From NCBI GenBank assembly GCA_002286715.1, contig NSJX01000043.1, positions 1-62,999 of the forward strand: a DNA stretch of 62,999 bases, given 5' to 3'. Position numbers and translations under genes: made by a program. Shown here piece by piece: positions 1-9,827 of this stretch. Each line of letters starts with the position of its first letter. Positions within the stretch are counted from its first letter, which is position 1. The notes below the pieces were generated by a model that ran no database searches, was not told where the DNA came from, and saw only the letters and a list, made by a program, of their open reading frames with translations. Origin of the DNA: Dentipellis sp. KUC8613. Its lineage: Eukaryota > Basidiomycota > Agaricomycetes > Russulales > Hericiaceae.

Positions 1-45
1 CACTGTGACTTAATTCTCCCATTGTCACTCATGTGTTATGTTGTA

Positions 46-71
46 AGATATGGCGCACCCAAAAGCCACAC
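46..71 (+). repeat. Left terminal inverted repeat of element 1
   Basis: 26 bp, inverted copy of 3064-3089 with a single mismatch, preceded by the TA target duplication at 44-45. Confidence 0.9.
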
Positions 72-414
72 CCCTTATATAAGCGACTTCCGCACTCAAC
101 GACGACGAGCTTCTGCTCAACGACATGAAGATTTTGTGCTATTTAGCTTTCTGAGATGTATAGTAGACAGTTCTAGCTTCAACTCTCCGAAAAGAAAAAA
201 TTATTTGAGCCTTTCATTAGTGAGTTATGACCCGATTTTTTTCAAGTCTCCCAATCGACTCTATTCGATTTTTTGGTGCTTCTGGTGAGATTTCATGTCT
301 GACCCAGAGGGCAATTGGCGGGGTCACATGAGTATTATGTAAGCAACACGTGACCGTTCGCGTCTCCATGCTGCCAACCTTTGAACGTGTCAAAGCTCGA
401 CGTTGCGACGCGTT

Positions 415-2938
415 ATGCCTCGAAAAAGCCGCGCAACTTGCGCGCGTGCACGAAATTTGAAGAAGTCGCAATCGGGTTCACCTCATGCAGCTCCAAATGT
501 GGCCAATGTTGCACAGCCTGTCCCTGCAGACTCAGATGCAGACTTGGACTCGGATTCGGACTCGGACTCGGACTCAGACTCGGACTCGGAGACAGGCATG
601 AATGGACAGAAGGACGGATGGCTTATTGATGAGGAGGAAGATGAAGATGAAGAAGAAATGAATGAATATCAGCTGGCACAATTCACCAAGACACTGCAAC
701 GAGGTTTCGAGGAAGCAATCGAGGAAGATCGGCGTGCACGCGAGCTTGGCAAGAAGCGTCGGGGGACCCATTACACGGGATACAGTCAACGCACCAAGGA
801 ACGGCGGCAGCGCCAGAAGCGCGAGGAGGCCGATGACGATCGCGCACATCGCCGGACCCAGAGCTCACTCTCTGCCTGGCTGTCCCCCGCAGTGACGGCA
901 GAGGATCCCGAACCGCACGCTGAGGTCGAATCCGAGCCGGAATCTGAAACCTCCGAAGAGATGTCAGACTCGGAAACGGCCGATGGCAGAGTAGGCCCGA
1001 GTCCCGAAGAAGCGGTGGGTGAAGCTTCTTTGACAGAAGCTTCTTTGACTGATCATCACGACACATAGAAGCCAGCCGAGAGCGCCCAGGAGCGTTTCGA
1101 GCGGCTGCGCAAGGCGCATGCTCTGGGACTGGGTAGTCCTCGCATGTCCGAGCAGTCAGACGAGACTGGATTAAATATGTTTTCGTATCGTGACCGGGCT
1201 GCATTGGAGAAAGCGCGAAAGGAGTTGAAGGTTCATTCCAAGAACAAGAAATTCGATGTTCTCTTTCGGGCTCGCATCAATCAAATGCTAGGCACATTAA
1301 ATCTATTCCTGGCTGAGAATCTCTCGTACACTTGGCGCTCCGCATCTCTCGTCGTCGCTCAGGCCTCCGGGCGCAGTGAGGCTACTGCGCGTAGCATCCG
1401 TTCTTGGCTGCATGCCTTCTTACACAAAAAGAGGTTGCTGCTGCATCTCTATGGACGTGTCTCAACCTCAATTTTGCACGATGAAGACTTCCAGTCGAAA
1501 ATTCAACTCCATCTTCTTGAATGTGCCAAAAAAGGTCCCATTACTGCTCAAGATGTTGTTGATTACGTCGCATCACCGGAGATCCAAGAGCAGCTCGGCG
1601 GACGTAAAAAGAAGTCGATCTCGCTTGCGACAGCGAAGCGATGGCTTCAGTCGATGGCGTGGCGCTATGGGAAAAAGAAGAACGGCATGTACATTGACGG
1701 GCACGAGCGCGAAGATGTGGTCAAGTATCGCACTGAATTTATTGCACGCTGGAAAGAGTACGAAAAGCGTATGGTCCTCTATGACAACAACGGCAAAATT
1801 GTGTCAACTCCGAAGGGCTTCCCTGTCCCACAGGGTGGACGCTTTCGGCTATATGTTATCACACATGACGAGTCGACATTCTATCAGAACGACCAGCACA
1901 AGAATGTCTGGAGCCATCCGGACTTGGGCCCGACGCCGCAGCCGAAAGGGGAAGGAGAATCGCTGATGATTTCCGATTTTCTGGTGCCGGAATGGGGCCG
2001 TTTGAAGCATGACGACATGTGCGCAAATTTAATTTCGCTTCCCGCAATAATTACTAAATTAACACAGGGAGGCACGCATGGTTTTCCGTGCAGGAAAGAA
2101 TCGTGATGGTTACTTCATGAATGATGACATGCTCAAAGCCGTAGATAATGCCATCGACATCTTTGAAGCAAGAACAGACGGTCGAGCGACAGGTCTGTTC
2201 ATTTTCGATAACGCAACAATCCACACGAAACGTGCAGACGATGCGCTGTCTGCATCGCGCATGCCAAAGCGACCGAACAAGGGTTGGACGCACCGACCTG
2301 GTGGCCCCAAGATGCGTGATGCACGCTTCTCCGATGGATCGCCACAGCCACTATATTTCCCTGATGATCATCCGACGATGCCGGGCTGGTTCAAGGGGAC
2401 AGAGCAGATCCTCCGAGAACGTGGACTTTACCCCGCAAGCGGACTCAGCGCCAGTTGCAAGAAATGCCCTCAGGATCGCAAGGATTGCTGCTGCCGCCGT
2501 GTCTTGTATTTTCAACCTGATTTTGCCGGCCAGAAATCAGCTCTGGAAGAGCTCTGCGAAGCAAGGGGCCATTTATGTGATTTTTACCCCAAGTTTCACC
2601 CTGAGCTCAATTTCATCGAGCAATACTGGGGGGCAGGCAAGCTTCGTTATCGCGTTGCACCACGCACCTCAGATACCGAAGAGATGGAGCGGATCGTCAA
2701 GGAGTCGTTAGATGACATCTCGCAGCAACAGATTCTTCGGTGAGCTCATCGAGCATTCTATTAGTCACTCTGATTAATAGAATTTGATCTCAGATATGCG
2801 AATCGAGCAGCGCGATTCATCTCCGCGTATGATCAAGGACTCAACGGTGCGGAGGCGGTATGGGCCAATCGAAAGTACCATGGCCATCGCACGCTGCCCC
2901 CGAGCATGGTTGCTGCGATAAAACAGTCAAATTTGTAA
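415..2938 (+). CDS. Transposase of element 1 (DD136E, four exons)
   Basis: Exons 415-1014, 1069-2018, 2068-2739 and 2794-2938 give a 788-residue protein. An apparent in-frame TAG at 1066-1068 is the end of a 54-nt intron with a CTGAT branch-like site, so it does not break the gene. The first 200 residues are disordered: a Ser/Asp run, an acidic stretch, then a basic region. A helix-turn-helix-like region follows (about residues 245-300), then the DDE domain. Catalytic acids are D467 in HDESTF, D564 in FIFDNATIH and E701 in ELNFIEQYWG. A cysteine cluster (C647, C650, C657-C659) lies in the 136-residue gap between D564 and E701. The last exon encodes a basic tail ending in a KYHGHRTLP-type motif that is shared with the transposase at 59595-62507. 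The start at 415 is the first ATG; an upstream TTG is unlikely to be used. Confidence 0.85.
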
Positions 2939-3063
2939 TGTATATACTCTAAGCATATATATCTTGTCTCTCATCCCCCCTCATTCTGCCGAATTGCTCT
3001 TCTCAAAACCGTGCCCGGGCAATTTGGCGGGTTCCCATGCCTGCACAGCCACATTACGTAAAC

Positions 3064-3089
3064 GTGTGGCTTTTGGGCGCGCCATATCT
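3064..3089 (-). repeat. Right terminal inverted repeat of element 1
   Basis: 26 bp, inverted copy of 46-71 with a single mismatch, followed by TA at 3090-3091. Confidence 0.9.
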
Positions 3090-3251
3090 TATTGTTATTA
3101 CTATGATCTGTTGTGTTGTAGTCTACTTCATGAATAAATCATTGTCTTTCTCAGACTTCCTTGCTATCAGCCTGACATGACTATAGGCATATGTGAAAAA
3201 TCCTGTCTAATCTACAGCCCTTTGCTGCTAATTACCTTCCTATGTCTGAAT

Positions 3252-3371
3252 CTAATTAGCAGAAATTTTTTTACAACCTCTTTCTTGGACTTATACAATT
3301 AGAGCTAATTAGCTGCTAATTAGCAGAGACTCTAATTAGCTGCTAGTTGGTTCTAATTAGCTGCTAATTAG
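3252..3371. repeat. Cluster of CTAATTAG palindromes
   Basis: Six copies of CTAATTAG at 3252, 3305, 3316, 3332, 3353 and 3364. Several are joined by GCTG so that pairs form larger imperfect palindromes. No associated gene is visible. Confidence 0.7.
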
Positions 3372-3473
3372 ATGGGAGGTTTTTCCTGATGAAGCAATGC
3401 AGAAGCCCAATCAAACCATACAGGAGCAAAAATCATAGCATTCAATAGTCGTGGGGCTGGTCAAACATTCACC

Positions 3474-3710
3474 ATGTTGGAGGCTGGAGGTGCACAGACA
3501 ATTTCCAAGAGTGGGAAAGACATGAAAGGAACCAAAGAGTTAAAGGAATGGCTTTTAAAGGAAGCTCTAGGTATCATCAAGGATCACAATATTGTCAAAA
3601 CTGGTGCACATCAGTATGACATAAAGGTGAAAGGTGACAAGATTGTCAAGCAAGTAGCAGAAGATGACATTCCAGCTCAAATATTGAATAGCTATAGAAA
3701 TAGTACATGA
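3474..3710 (+). CDS. Short unrecognised open reading frame
   Basis: A 78-residue frame with an ATG in reasonable context (caccATG). It is rich in Lys, Glu and Asp, with no cysteine and no membrane segment. I do not recognise it. It sits in AT-rich, transposon-like surroundings, so it may be a fragment of an old mobile element rather than a host gene. Confidence 0.2.
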   Translation: MLEAGGAQTISKSGKDMKGTKELKEWLLKEALGIIKDHNIVKTGAHQYDIKVKGDKIVKQVAEDDIPAQILNSYRNST

Positions 3711-4167
3711 GTATATTGACACATTTGAATAATATTGTAAAAACTACCCCATGTTTATGATGCTGTTTATAAGCTTTCGGCCAAAGATTACCAGTGAGGA
3801 GTGAGCCAGCAAGCAGCACATCAGAAAGAATTAAGATTTCTACAGCCACCACTGAACCAGCTGAGACTTCAAAATGGCAATGTCAGAAAGTGAATTCTCA
3901 CACTTTCAGCCACATTTATCTGAGAAAATACAGATTTACATAGCCACCACTGTGGTTATGTATGCTATGTGTCCTATAAAATAAGATGCCTGGTGAAGAC
4001 TCCATAGCAGCAATAGCAGCCATAGCTGGCAGAAGCATTTCTATAGCAACTATAGGCTATGTGATTTCTCTCAAGGATCCATAGCCTTGTATGGCTACTA
4101 CTACATCTATGTTACTTATGTATTGTGTCAAGGATCACTCCTTATCTCATTATTCATTGCAATTCTA

Positions 4168-5304
4168 CAGTGGCGTGCGAAAATAATGCACGACCCTGCC
4201 ACATGGCATAGTTTCTCATGTAGTACCTCGAGCTTGATGTATTTTACATAGGTCTCTTAACAAAAATTTTTCTTTACCATCTGTATATTATACATAAGAA
4301 AGAATTGAGAAAAAATACTGCACGAGGGAGGAAGAAATCATGCACAAAAGTGATGAACGCGATCATGGTCACATGATTCGAACACGTTGCGTACGACACA
4401 TTGACGTGCCTCCTTGACAACCAACGACAATGACTCTCTTTCCGTGTCCACCATCATCACCAACATCCCGACACCTCTTACCTTTCATTTTGACACCATG
4501 ACAGTCGTGACACCAACCAAGAAAGCCCGAGTTTGGACCATGGTTGAGAAAGAGGGCAAGTCAATCACTGAGACTGCTCACTCCCTCGGACTTGATCGAA
4601 GTACGGTGTCTCGTGCCCACAAGAAGCTTCTAGCACAAGGCCCTAACCCCAATTTCTATCTTGAAGTCCCAAAGAGTGGCCGACCCAGCAAAATTTCCCC
4701 CAGATTGGAGCGTAGAGCTGTACGGTTCATCACTAGTGGCAGGGCAACCAATGCAACCGACCTCCAACGGCAGTTATTCAAGGATGTTCACCCAACAACA
4801 ATCCGTTGTATGCTTATTCGACATCAACTCTTCGGCCATGTACGTCGTTCAAAGACACTGCTGATCAAAATGCATAGGATCAAGTGAAGGAAATGGGCTG
4901 AGCGTTTCATTGGATGGAGGGTGTTGAGATGGAAGCGTGTCTGGTTTGCAGATGAGTCAAAGTTCAACCTTTTTGGCTCTGATGGGAGGATGTACTGCCG
5001 GAGGAGGCCAGGGGAGGAGCTAGAGCCCAAGAATGTCAACCCTGTGGTGAAGCATGGAGGTGGTTCTTTGATGGTCTGGGGAGTTTTGACTTGGAGAGGA
5101 CCGGGGCGGCTTCATCATGTGGAGGGGAAGATGAATGCTCATCAATATGCATCTATCCTTTCCAGCTCCCTTGTAAGGACTGCTCGTGACCAAAAACAGA
5201 AGATCTCAACCATTGTCCTTGCTCAAGATCTTGATCCAAAGCATACTTCCCGACTTGCACAGAAATGGTTCAAGAAGAAACATATCAAGGTACTTGGTTC
5301 TTAG
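4168..5304 (+). mobile_element. Truncated Tc1-like transposon relic
   Basis: A Tc1-style left end is visible: TA at 4166-4167 followed by CAGTGGCGTGCGAAAATAAT, with a related internal motif near 4317. No matching inverted right end was found downstream. The transposase frame (from ATG 4498) has one nonsense codon and stops before the third catalytic residue, so the copy is 3'-truncated and dead. Confidence 0.75.
4498..5304 (+). pseudogene. Tc1/mariner-type transposase, broken
   Basis: The N-terminal part has the paired helix-turn-helix organisation typical of Tc1 transposases, including GLDRSTVSRAHKK and a GRPSK linker. The DDE domain begins with WFADESKFNLFG (first Asp) and continues to AQDLDPKHTS (second Asp). 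A TGA at 4885-4887 interrupts the frame where relatives usually carry a basic residue, consistent with a CGA to TGA change. The frame ends at 5304 without the expected NPIE-type motif bearing the third acid. The same reading phase is kept on both sides of the TGA, so the nonsense codon and the 3' truncation are the only visible lesions. Confidence 0.8.
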
Positions 5305-6424
5305 CAATTATAAGCAAGATAATAGTAATCTGCAAACATAGTTTACCCGTGAAAGTATGTGTCAATTTGATTGGATTAAAAGGATGTATTTCTGGCTTTC
5401 AATACGCAAATGAATTACAAGTAATCGTGCGCGAAGCTGTTCCTCCGCTACATATAATAGTGTATTTGACTATGATGAGCTTCAAATGACTCCAAAAATC
5501 GAGATCAGACTTGTATTATTCTGTATTCCTTTTAAATGGCCATAGAGTTGCTCGAGAGAAAGCTTCGCGACTTGTGCCTTTGCACTGACCAAGAATTCAA
5601 CCAGCGCTGCACACTTTCCGATGCCGCGTCGCGCTTGCATTGCGGCATTCCTACATTTATTGACGGCCAATTGGTGTGTTATGCATGCTACACAGCTCTC
5701 CCCTACACAAAATCCAGAACATATCATCACATATGATCCGCAATTTTCCTGAAATATTTTTCTGATTTCAACCAATTTATTTCCTTGAGAACTCTCGGTT
5801 TGTCCTCTCGCGGAAATTGCCGGGACACAGTGTGATCAGGCTCTTGTTGGCTCTTCCTCCAACGATTCTGCCACAACAGCATGTTTCCCGGGGTTCTATA
5901 GTTTCAGAAAATCATGGAATTATATGTGATTCCTGTTTGTGTACTATTTTTCCTATTCACTTACATTTTTATTCACACCCACAGACAAGTCCTTGTCCTG
6001 ATCTCCCCGGTTCTTCGACCAGATCACACAGCAAACAATAGTAAGGCTCAGATAGGATGACAAAGAGGCATGCACCTGGGTCATACAAGCCACAGTGACC
6101 TGATGAATACACATGTGCCGGTGCCGGTGCAAGGAAAGAATTGACAAGCGCACACGGAAATGCACACCGTGGCACTGTAGGTAGACGATGAGCACAGCAC
6201 TTGCCGGTGAAAGACATCGTTGGCGACTGCGCCTCCGATACTGTGATGGGATACTCAGCTGGAAAAAGGGAACCAGAGGATACTCTGAGACATACACACC
6301 ATCCCGAAATGTGCGGCGGGACGGGACGATGAGGGGGGCGCGCAGGGGTGCACCGTCCTGAACAGGAAGGCGGGCAGACGGGCGGGCTGGGCGTCGGTAT
6401 ACACAACATACGGGGTGCATCCTC
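5305..6424. other. Gene-free interval
   Basis: No recognised gene. 5305-5800 is AT-rich with only short frames. 5950-6424 becomes GC-rich. Long minus-strand frames here run through repeats and show no family resemblance. Confidence 0.4.
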
Positions 6425-6705
6425 CTTTGGGAGGAAGTGGTGGGCTGGCTGGGCCGAGGGTATCAAGGAATGTACCAGAGAACATGCATATGCCTTCCCG
6501 AACGGGGGCCAGGATGGGCTCGCTGGGCGTCGGGGCACACGAAACACGTTTGATTTCCCGTTCGGGAAGAGGCGGCGGGCTCGCTGAGCGTCGGGGCGCG
6601 CGACACAGTGAGGGCTTCTCATTCGGGCAATGGGTGCGGGCCGGTTGGGCCAGTCTGACGCAGCAGGGAGGAGACAGGCAGGCTCTTCCCGATCGGGAAG
6701 GCCAC
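6425..6705. repeat. Degenerate ~60-70 bp tandem repeat carrying a TTCCCG..CGGGAA palindrome
   Basis: Four or five imperfect units each have a palindromic core (forms of TTCCCGTTCGGGAA at about 6495-6508, 6555-6568, 6616-6630 and 6686-6699, weaker at 6425-6435). The core is followed by a GC-rich arm resembling ggcgggctcgctgggcgtcg. Core spacing is about 60-70 bp. The array ends about 230 bp before the first ATG of kinase A. Confidence 0.6.
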
Positions 6706-6818
6706 GCGCGGGCTGGCCCGTGTGGGCGCCCTATTCCGCCGTAGTAAGCGACTAAGGGCTGCATATGCCCCCCTATACACGGGCCTAAGCCGATATCAAG
6801 ACTAAGAGGTACTGGTGG

Positions 6819-6923
6819 CCTCCCAGCGACACAACTCCCAACGATACACCTCCCAACGATACACCCCTCAACGATACGTCCCCCAGCGACACTCCTCCCA
6901 ACGGTACGCTTCCCAACGACACC
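6819..6923 (+). repeat. 15-bp in-frame minisatellite upstream of kinase A
   Basis: Seven degenerate copies of a 15-bp unit (for example CCTCCCAACGATACA) lie in the same reading frame as the kinase A start at 6939. If translated they encode repeats of the type PPNDT. The frame is open from 6789 but contains no ATG before 6939. The paralogue B does encode PPNDTKSTPP at the matching place, so this array is probably coding or was until recently. Confidence 0.75.
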
Positions 6924-6938
6924 AAGCCAACTCCTCCG

Positions 6939-9502
6939 ATGGCTGGAACCAATGTTTTTCACAACGCCGTTGATCCGCCGAGAGGGAAGTCAATTCGAAG
7001 TAGCCTCGCCGAGAAGGACGGCGTGCGTTCGAAAATGCAGGAAATCACGGTGGCGGAGATGTTCGAATCTTACGTCCCCGGAAGTGACCCATCTATGGAG
7101 ACGCAGTCTAGATTCAGACCCATCATATCCGCGAGTAGGAGCGCGCAGGACAATGGAAACGGCGCGGTTAACATCAAGGTCAATGGTGAACGATCAAATG
7201 ACGCCAAATCCCAGACGACGATATGGACAGAATGGCTATGCATGATTGAGATCGTACGTTGACTGATTTCTTATATGCGCAAATCTGCTCAACATGGAGA
7301 TAGTGCAAAATTTCGGATTCTGTGGTCGAGGCAGCCCATAGTGTCGTTCTTAAGCCCTCAGCGCAACGCTTCAAGACCTATGACACGTGCCATTGGCCTG
7401 TTCAACCGGGATGCAAATCAAAGGGGAAATGCAAGAGGACAAAGGATCCCGCTTCGCCCTCAGAGTCCGAGGAAGGAAAGTCGGGCACGCAACCGGACGG
7501 GGGTGTCTATGCGGTCAACGATCGCACCAACAAGTGCGTGGCAATTTCCGATACGACCCTCATTAAGGAGAGCAACATCAGTGCTGCGGCCAAGGAAGTC
7601 CGCAAGGGATGGGTGGGGCATTGCTCGTGGGCCGATCTCATTATTCCCATTGAGGTCAAGGTCGATCGTTCCCGCTCTGCTTTCACTTTCGGAGACAAAC
7701 GCGATCATTTCCTGGTGAACACGGAGAAAGGCGTCGAGGCCCTGGGCCAAATTCTCGAATACGTGGGACAGGTCTTCACGCACCAACATCGCACGCACGT
7801 CTTCGCGCTCTACGTCTTCCGGCACCAGGCACGGATTCTCTACTTCGACCGTGCGGGCTGCACCGTCTCTGAGCCATTCGCATGCGGTGGCGGCACGGAT
7901 ACCCCACTCCATCGTTTCTTTTGGAGGCTGGCACACATGTCGAGTGAACAGCAAGGGTATGACTGCTCTGCAAAGCTTGCGTCCGAGGACGAGGTCAAGG
8001 CCATGCTGGACTATGCAAGAAATGGAGCGCCGACGAATTTTATCAAAGAACAAATCTCGTATGCGTTGTCCTGGGATCTGACAGAAGAAGGACCTAGATC
8101 GACGCAGTGGCCGGCATACAAGATAACAATGGGTAATCGCACTTTGCTTGTTGCGCGCCCGATGGCTTCGGCCCAGTCGCTACACGGGCGCTGCACACGC
8201 GGATATCTTGCTTACGACCTCGAAAGACAAACCGTGGGATTCTTGAAGGATTCGTGGAGGCCTGACGTCACGCGGATACCGCCTGAAAATGAGGTGTATG
8301 CAAGGCTTGCGGATGCCAAAGTGTCGAATATTGCGACCTGCGATGCACATGGATCCGTTCTCGACTCACAGGGCAACTTGCAGGTGACGAAGACGCAGAA
8401 GGCGAAGGACACTGCCAGCAAGCCTGGTGTGCGACGCAGGCACTATCGCATTCTGCTGCGCGAGGTATGTCGGCCGTTGATAGACTTCAAGGACTTTCGA
8501 GAGCTGGCGTCGCTTCTTTTCGATGCTATGATTGGTGCGTCTTGTGAGTCCATCCACACGACCCCGATACTCACTGAGACGACATAGCCCATGAGGATGC
8601 CTGGTTCAAAGGCGCCGTGCTTCACCGAGATATCAGTGTCAACAACATCTTGATTCTCGAAAGTGGAAATGGCGATAACATCACGCGAAGAGGTCTGCTG
8701 AACGATTGGGATCTGTGCAAGTATAAGGAACAGATGAACGACAACATGGGGCCTCGGCAGCCAAATCTCTCGGTACGTAGCAGTTCCTCTCACAACATCG
8801 CACACGACTTAAGCCTTACTGCAGGGAACATGGTATTACCGTTCAGCGTTGTCGCTACAGTACCCGTACAAGCCGTATAGGATCTCTGACGACATTGAAT
8901 CCTTCATTCACGTCTATCACTATTGCATCTATCGGTTCTACAAGACTTCAGCCACAGCAGACCTTCCTACTTTCATCAATCAATTATATGGAGTTTCAAC
9001 TGTCGAGAACGGCATTCGCATCGGCGGGGTGCAAAAGCTCCTCCATATGTATTTTCCGCGACCCGCGATAAAACTGGTCGATGGAAACAAAACCCTTCTG
9101 AAATGCTTGGCGGCACTTCACGACGTTTATCACCCCCACTACAAGGCAATCGACCCCGATCGGTACGAAACCAGTTACGGCGCTACCTGTCACAGCGGCC
9201 AGCATATCACTGAAGACGGGACGAAGCCTCTGGACACCCATGACAGGCTGAAGGATGTGTTCTCGCAGTTCGGTGGTCGAACCAGCGGCTTGGTCGGAAA
9301 TCCGACCATCGTCTGGGAAGAAGAGGAGCTCACGAAGACCGAAGATCTTTTCGAGCTCGCAGGACGCAAGAATGCGCAATTGTCCTCGTCCGTGAACTGG
9401 AACTTCGAGGACATCGTTGCGGAGCGCCCCATCAAGCGCATGAAGACCGGGGATATGTCTGAGACATTACCATCCATTACAGAGAGCCTATGCGAAGGTT
9501 AA
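6939..9502 (+). CDS. FunK1-type fungal protein kinase A
   Basis: Exons 6939-7253, 7304-8534, 8588-8772 and 8825-9502 give 802 residues, with introns of 50, 53 and 52 nt. The family is recognised from the long N-terminal region, GHCSWADLIIPIEVK, a THQHRTHVFALYVFR motif and the kinase catalytic loop LHRDISVNNIL (Asp about 530). The usual DFG is replaced by DWD (about 555-557). A GTWYYRSALS segment and an RISDDIESFIHV motif follow. FunK1 kinases are known from multicellular basidiomycetes; substrates are not established. Kinase B (16479-19701) is a close paralogue sharing all three intron positions. The start chosen is the first ATG, but B has about 70 additional N-terminal residues, so a 5' exon may be missed or lost in A. 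Confidence 0.85.
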
Positions 9503-9827
9503 TGGGCTCGTTTGCGCGATAGCGATCCACGTTCCCAGGAGCGGTCGACGATGACAGGCATTGACGGCTGCTCATACCCACAGTTATTTTACCCTCGAGT
9601 GTATAATTCCCTGATGTGTATCACCGCAGTTACTCTTATGTATTGCCTGGCGTCTGTATTCTATTATGTACTTGATACAACTATTATTATGACTACTTTA
9701 TTTGTATGTGAGTTCTCGACTTTTGGGTACTTACTTCCATCGCATACTGCACTGTATACCGCCTATAATTTGTACCACGCCAGTTCTATTCTTTCGTACG
9801 GTACTCTTATATATACCTAGCAGACCT
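9503..9827. other. Convergent intergenic interval
   Basis: 325 bp between the converging 3' ends of kinase A and the glutamine synthetase-like gene. AT-rich, presumably both 3' untranslated regions; nothing else seen. Confidence 0.5.

Larger units (their letters stand above)
46..3089 (+). mobile_element. Complete TA-flanked DDE transposon (element 1)
   Basis: Terminal inverted repeats of 26 bp lie at 46-71 and 3064-3089 with one mismatch (they begin AGATATGGCGC). They are bounded on both sides by the dinucleotide TA (44-45 and 3090-3091), the target duplication expected of the IS630/Tc1/mariner superfamily. The interior is almost filled by one four-exon transposase gene (415-2938) on the plus strand. 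The paired ends, the TA duplication and an unbroken spliced reading frame indicate a complete and perhaps still active copy. A relative from the same transposase family but with different inverted repeats lies at 59404-62724. Confidence 0.9.
3092..4167. other. AT-rich sequence between two transposon copies
   Basis: No confident gene. The stretch is visibly richer in A and T than the genic parts of the window and holds six CTAATTAG palindromes (3252-3371), one short open frame (3474-3710) and dispersed short motifs such as repeated forms of atagccaccactg near 3842 and 3943. It looks like remnants of older insertions. Confidence 0.5.

Noticed and set aside
1066..1068. TAG as a nonsense mutation in the element 1 transposase
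   Set aside because: It coincides with the 3' end of a well-formed 54-nt intron that keeps frame.
683..1204. 173-codon minus-strand frame across the 5' part of element 1
   Set aside because: Antisense to the transposase exons, no motif, frame open only because of the composition of the coding strand.
5953..6962. Overlapping minus-strand frames of 155-235 codons
   Set aside because: They run through a GC-rich repeat, differ in every frame and match no family.
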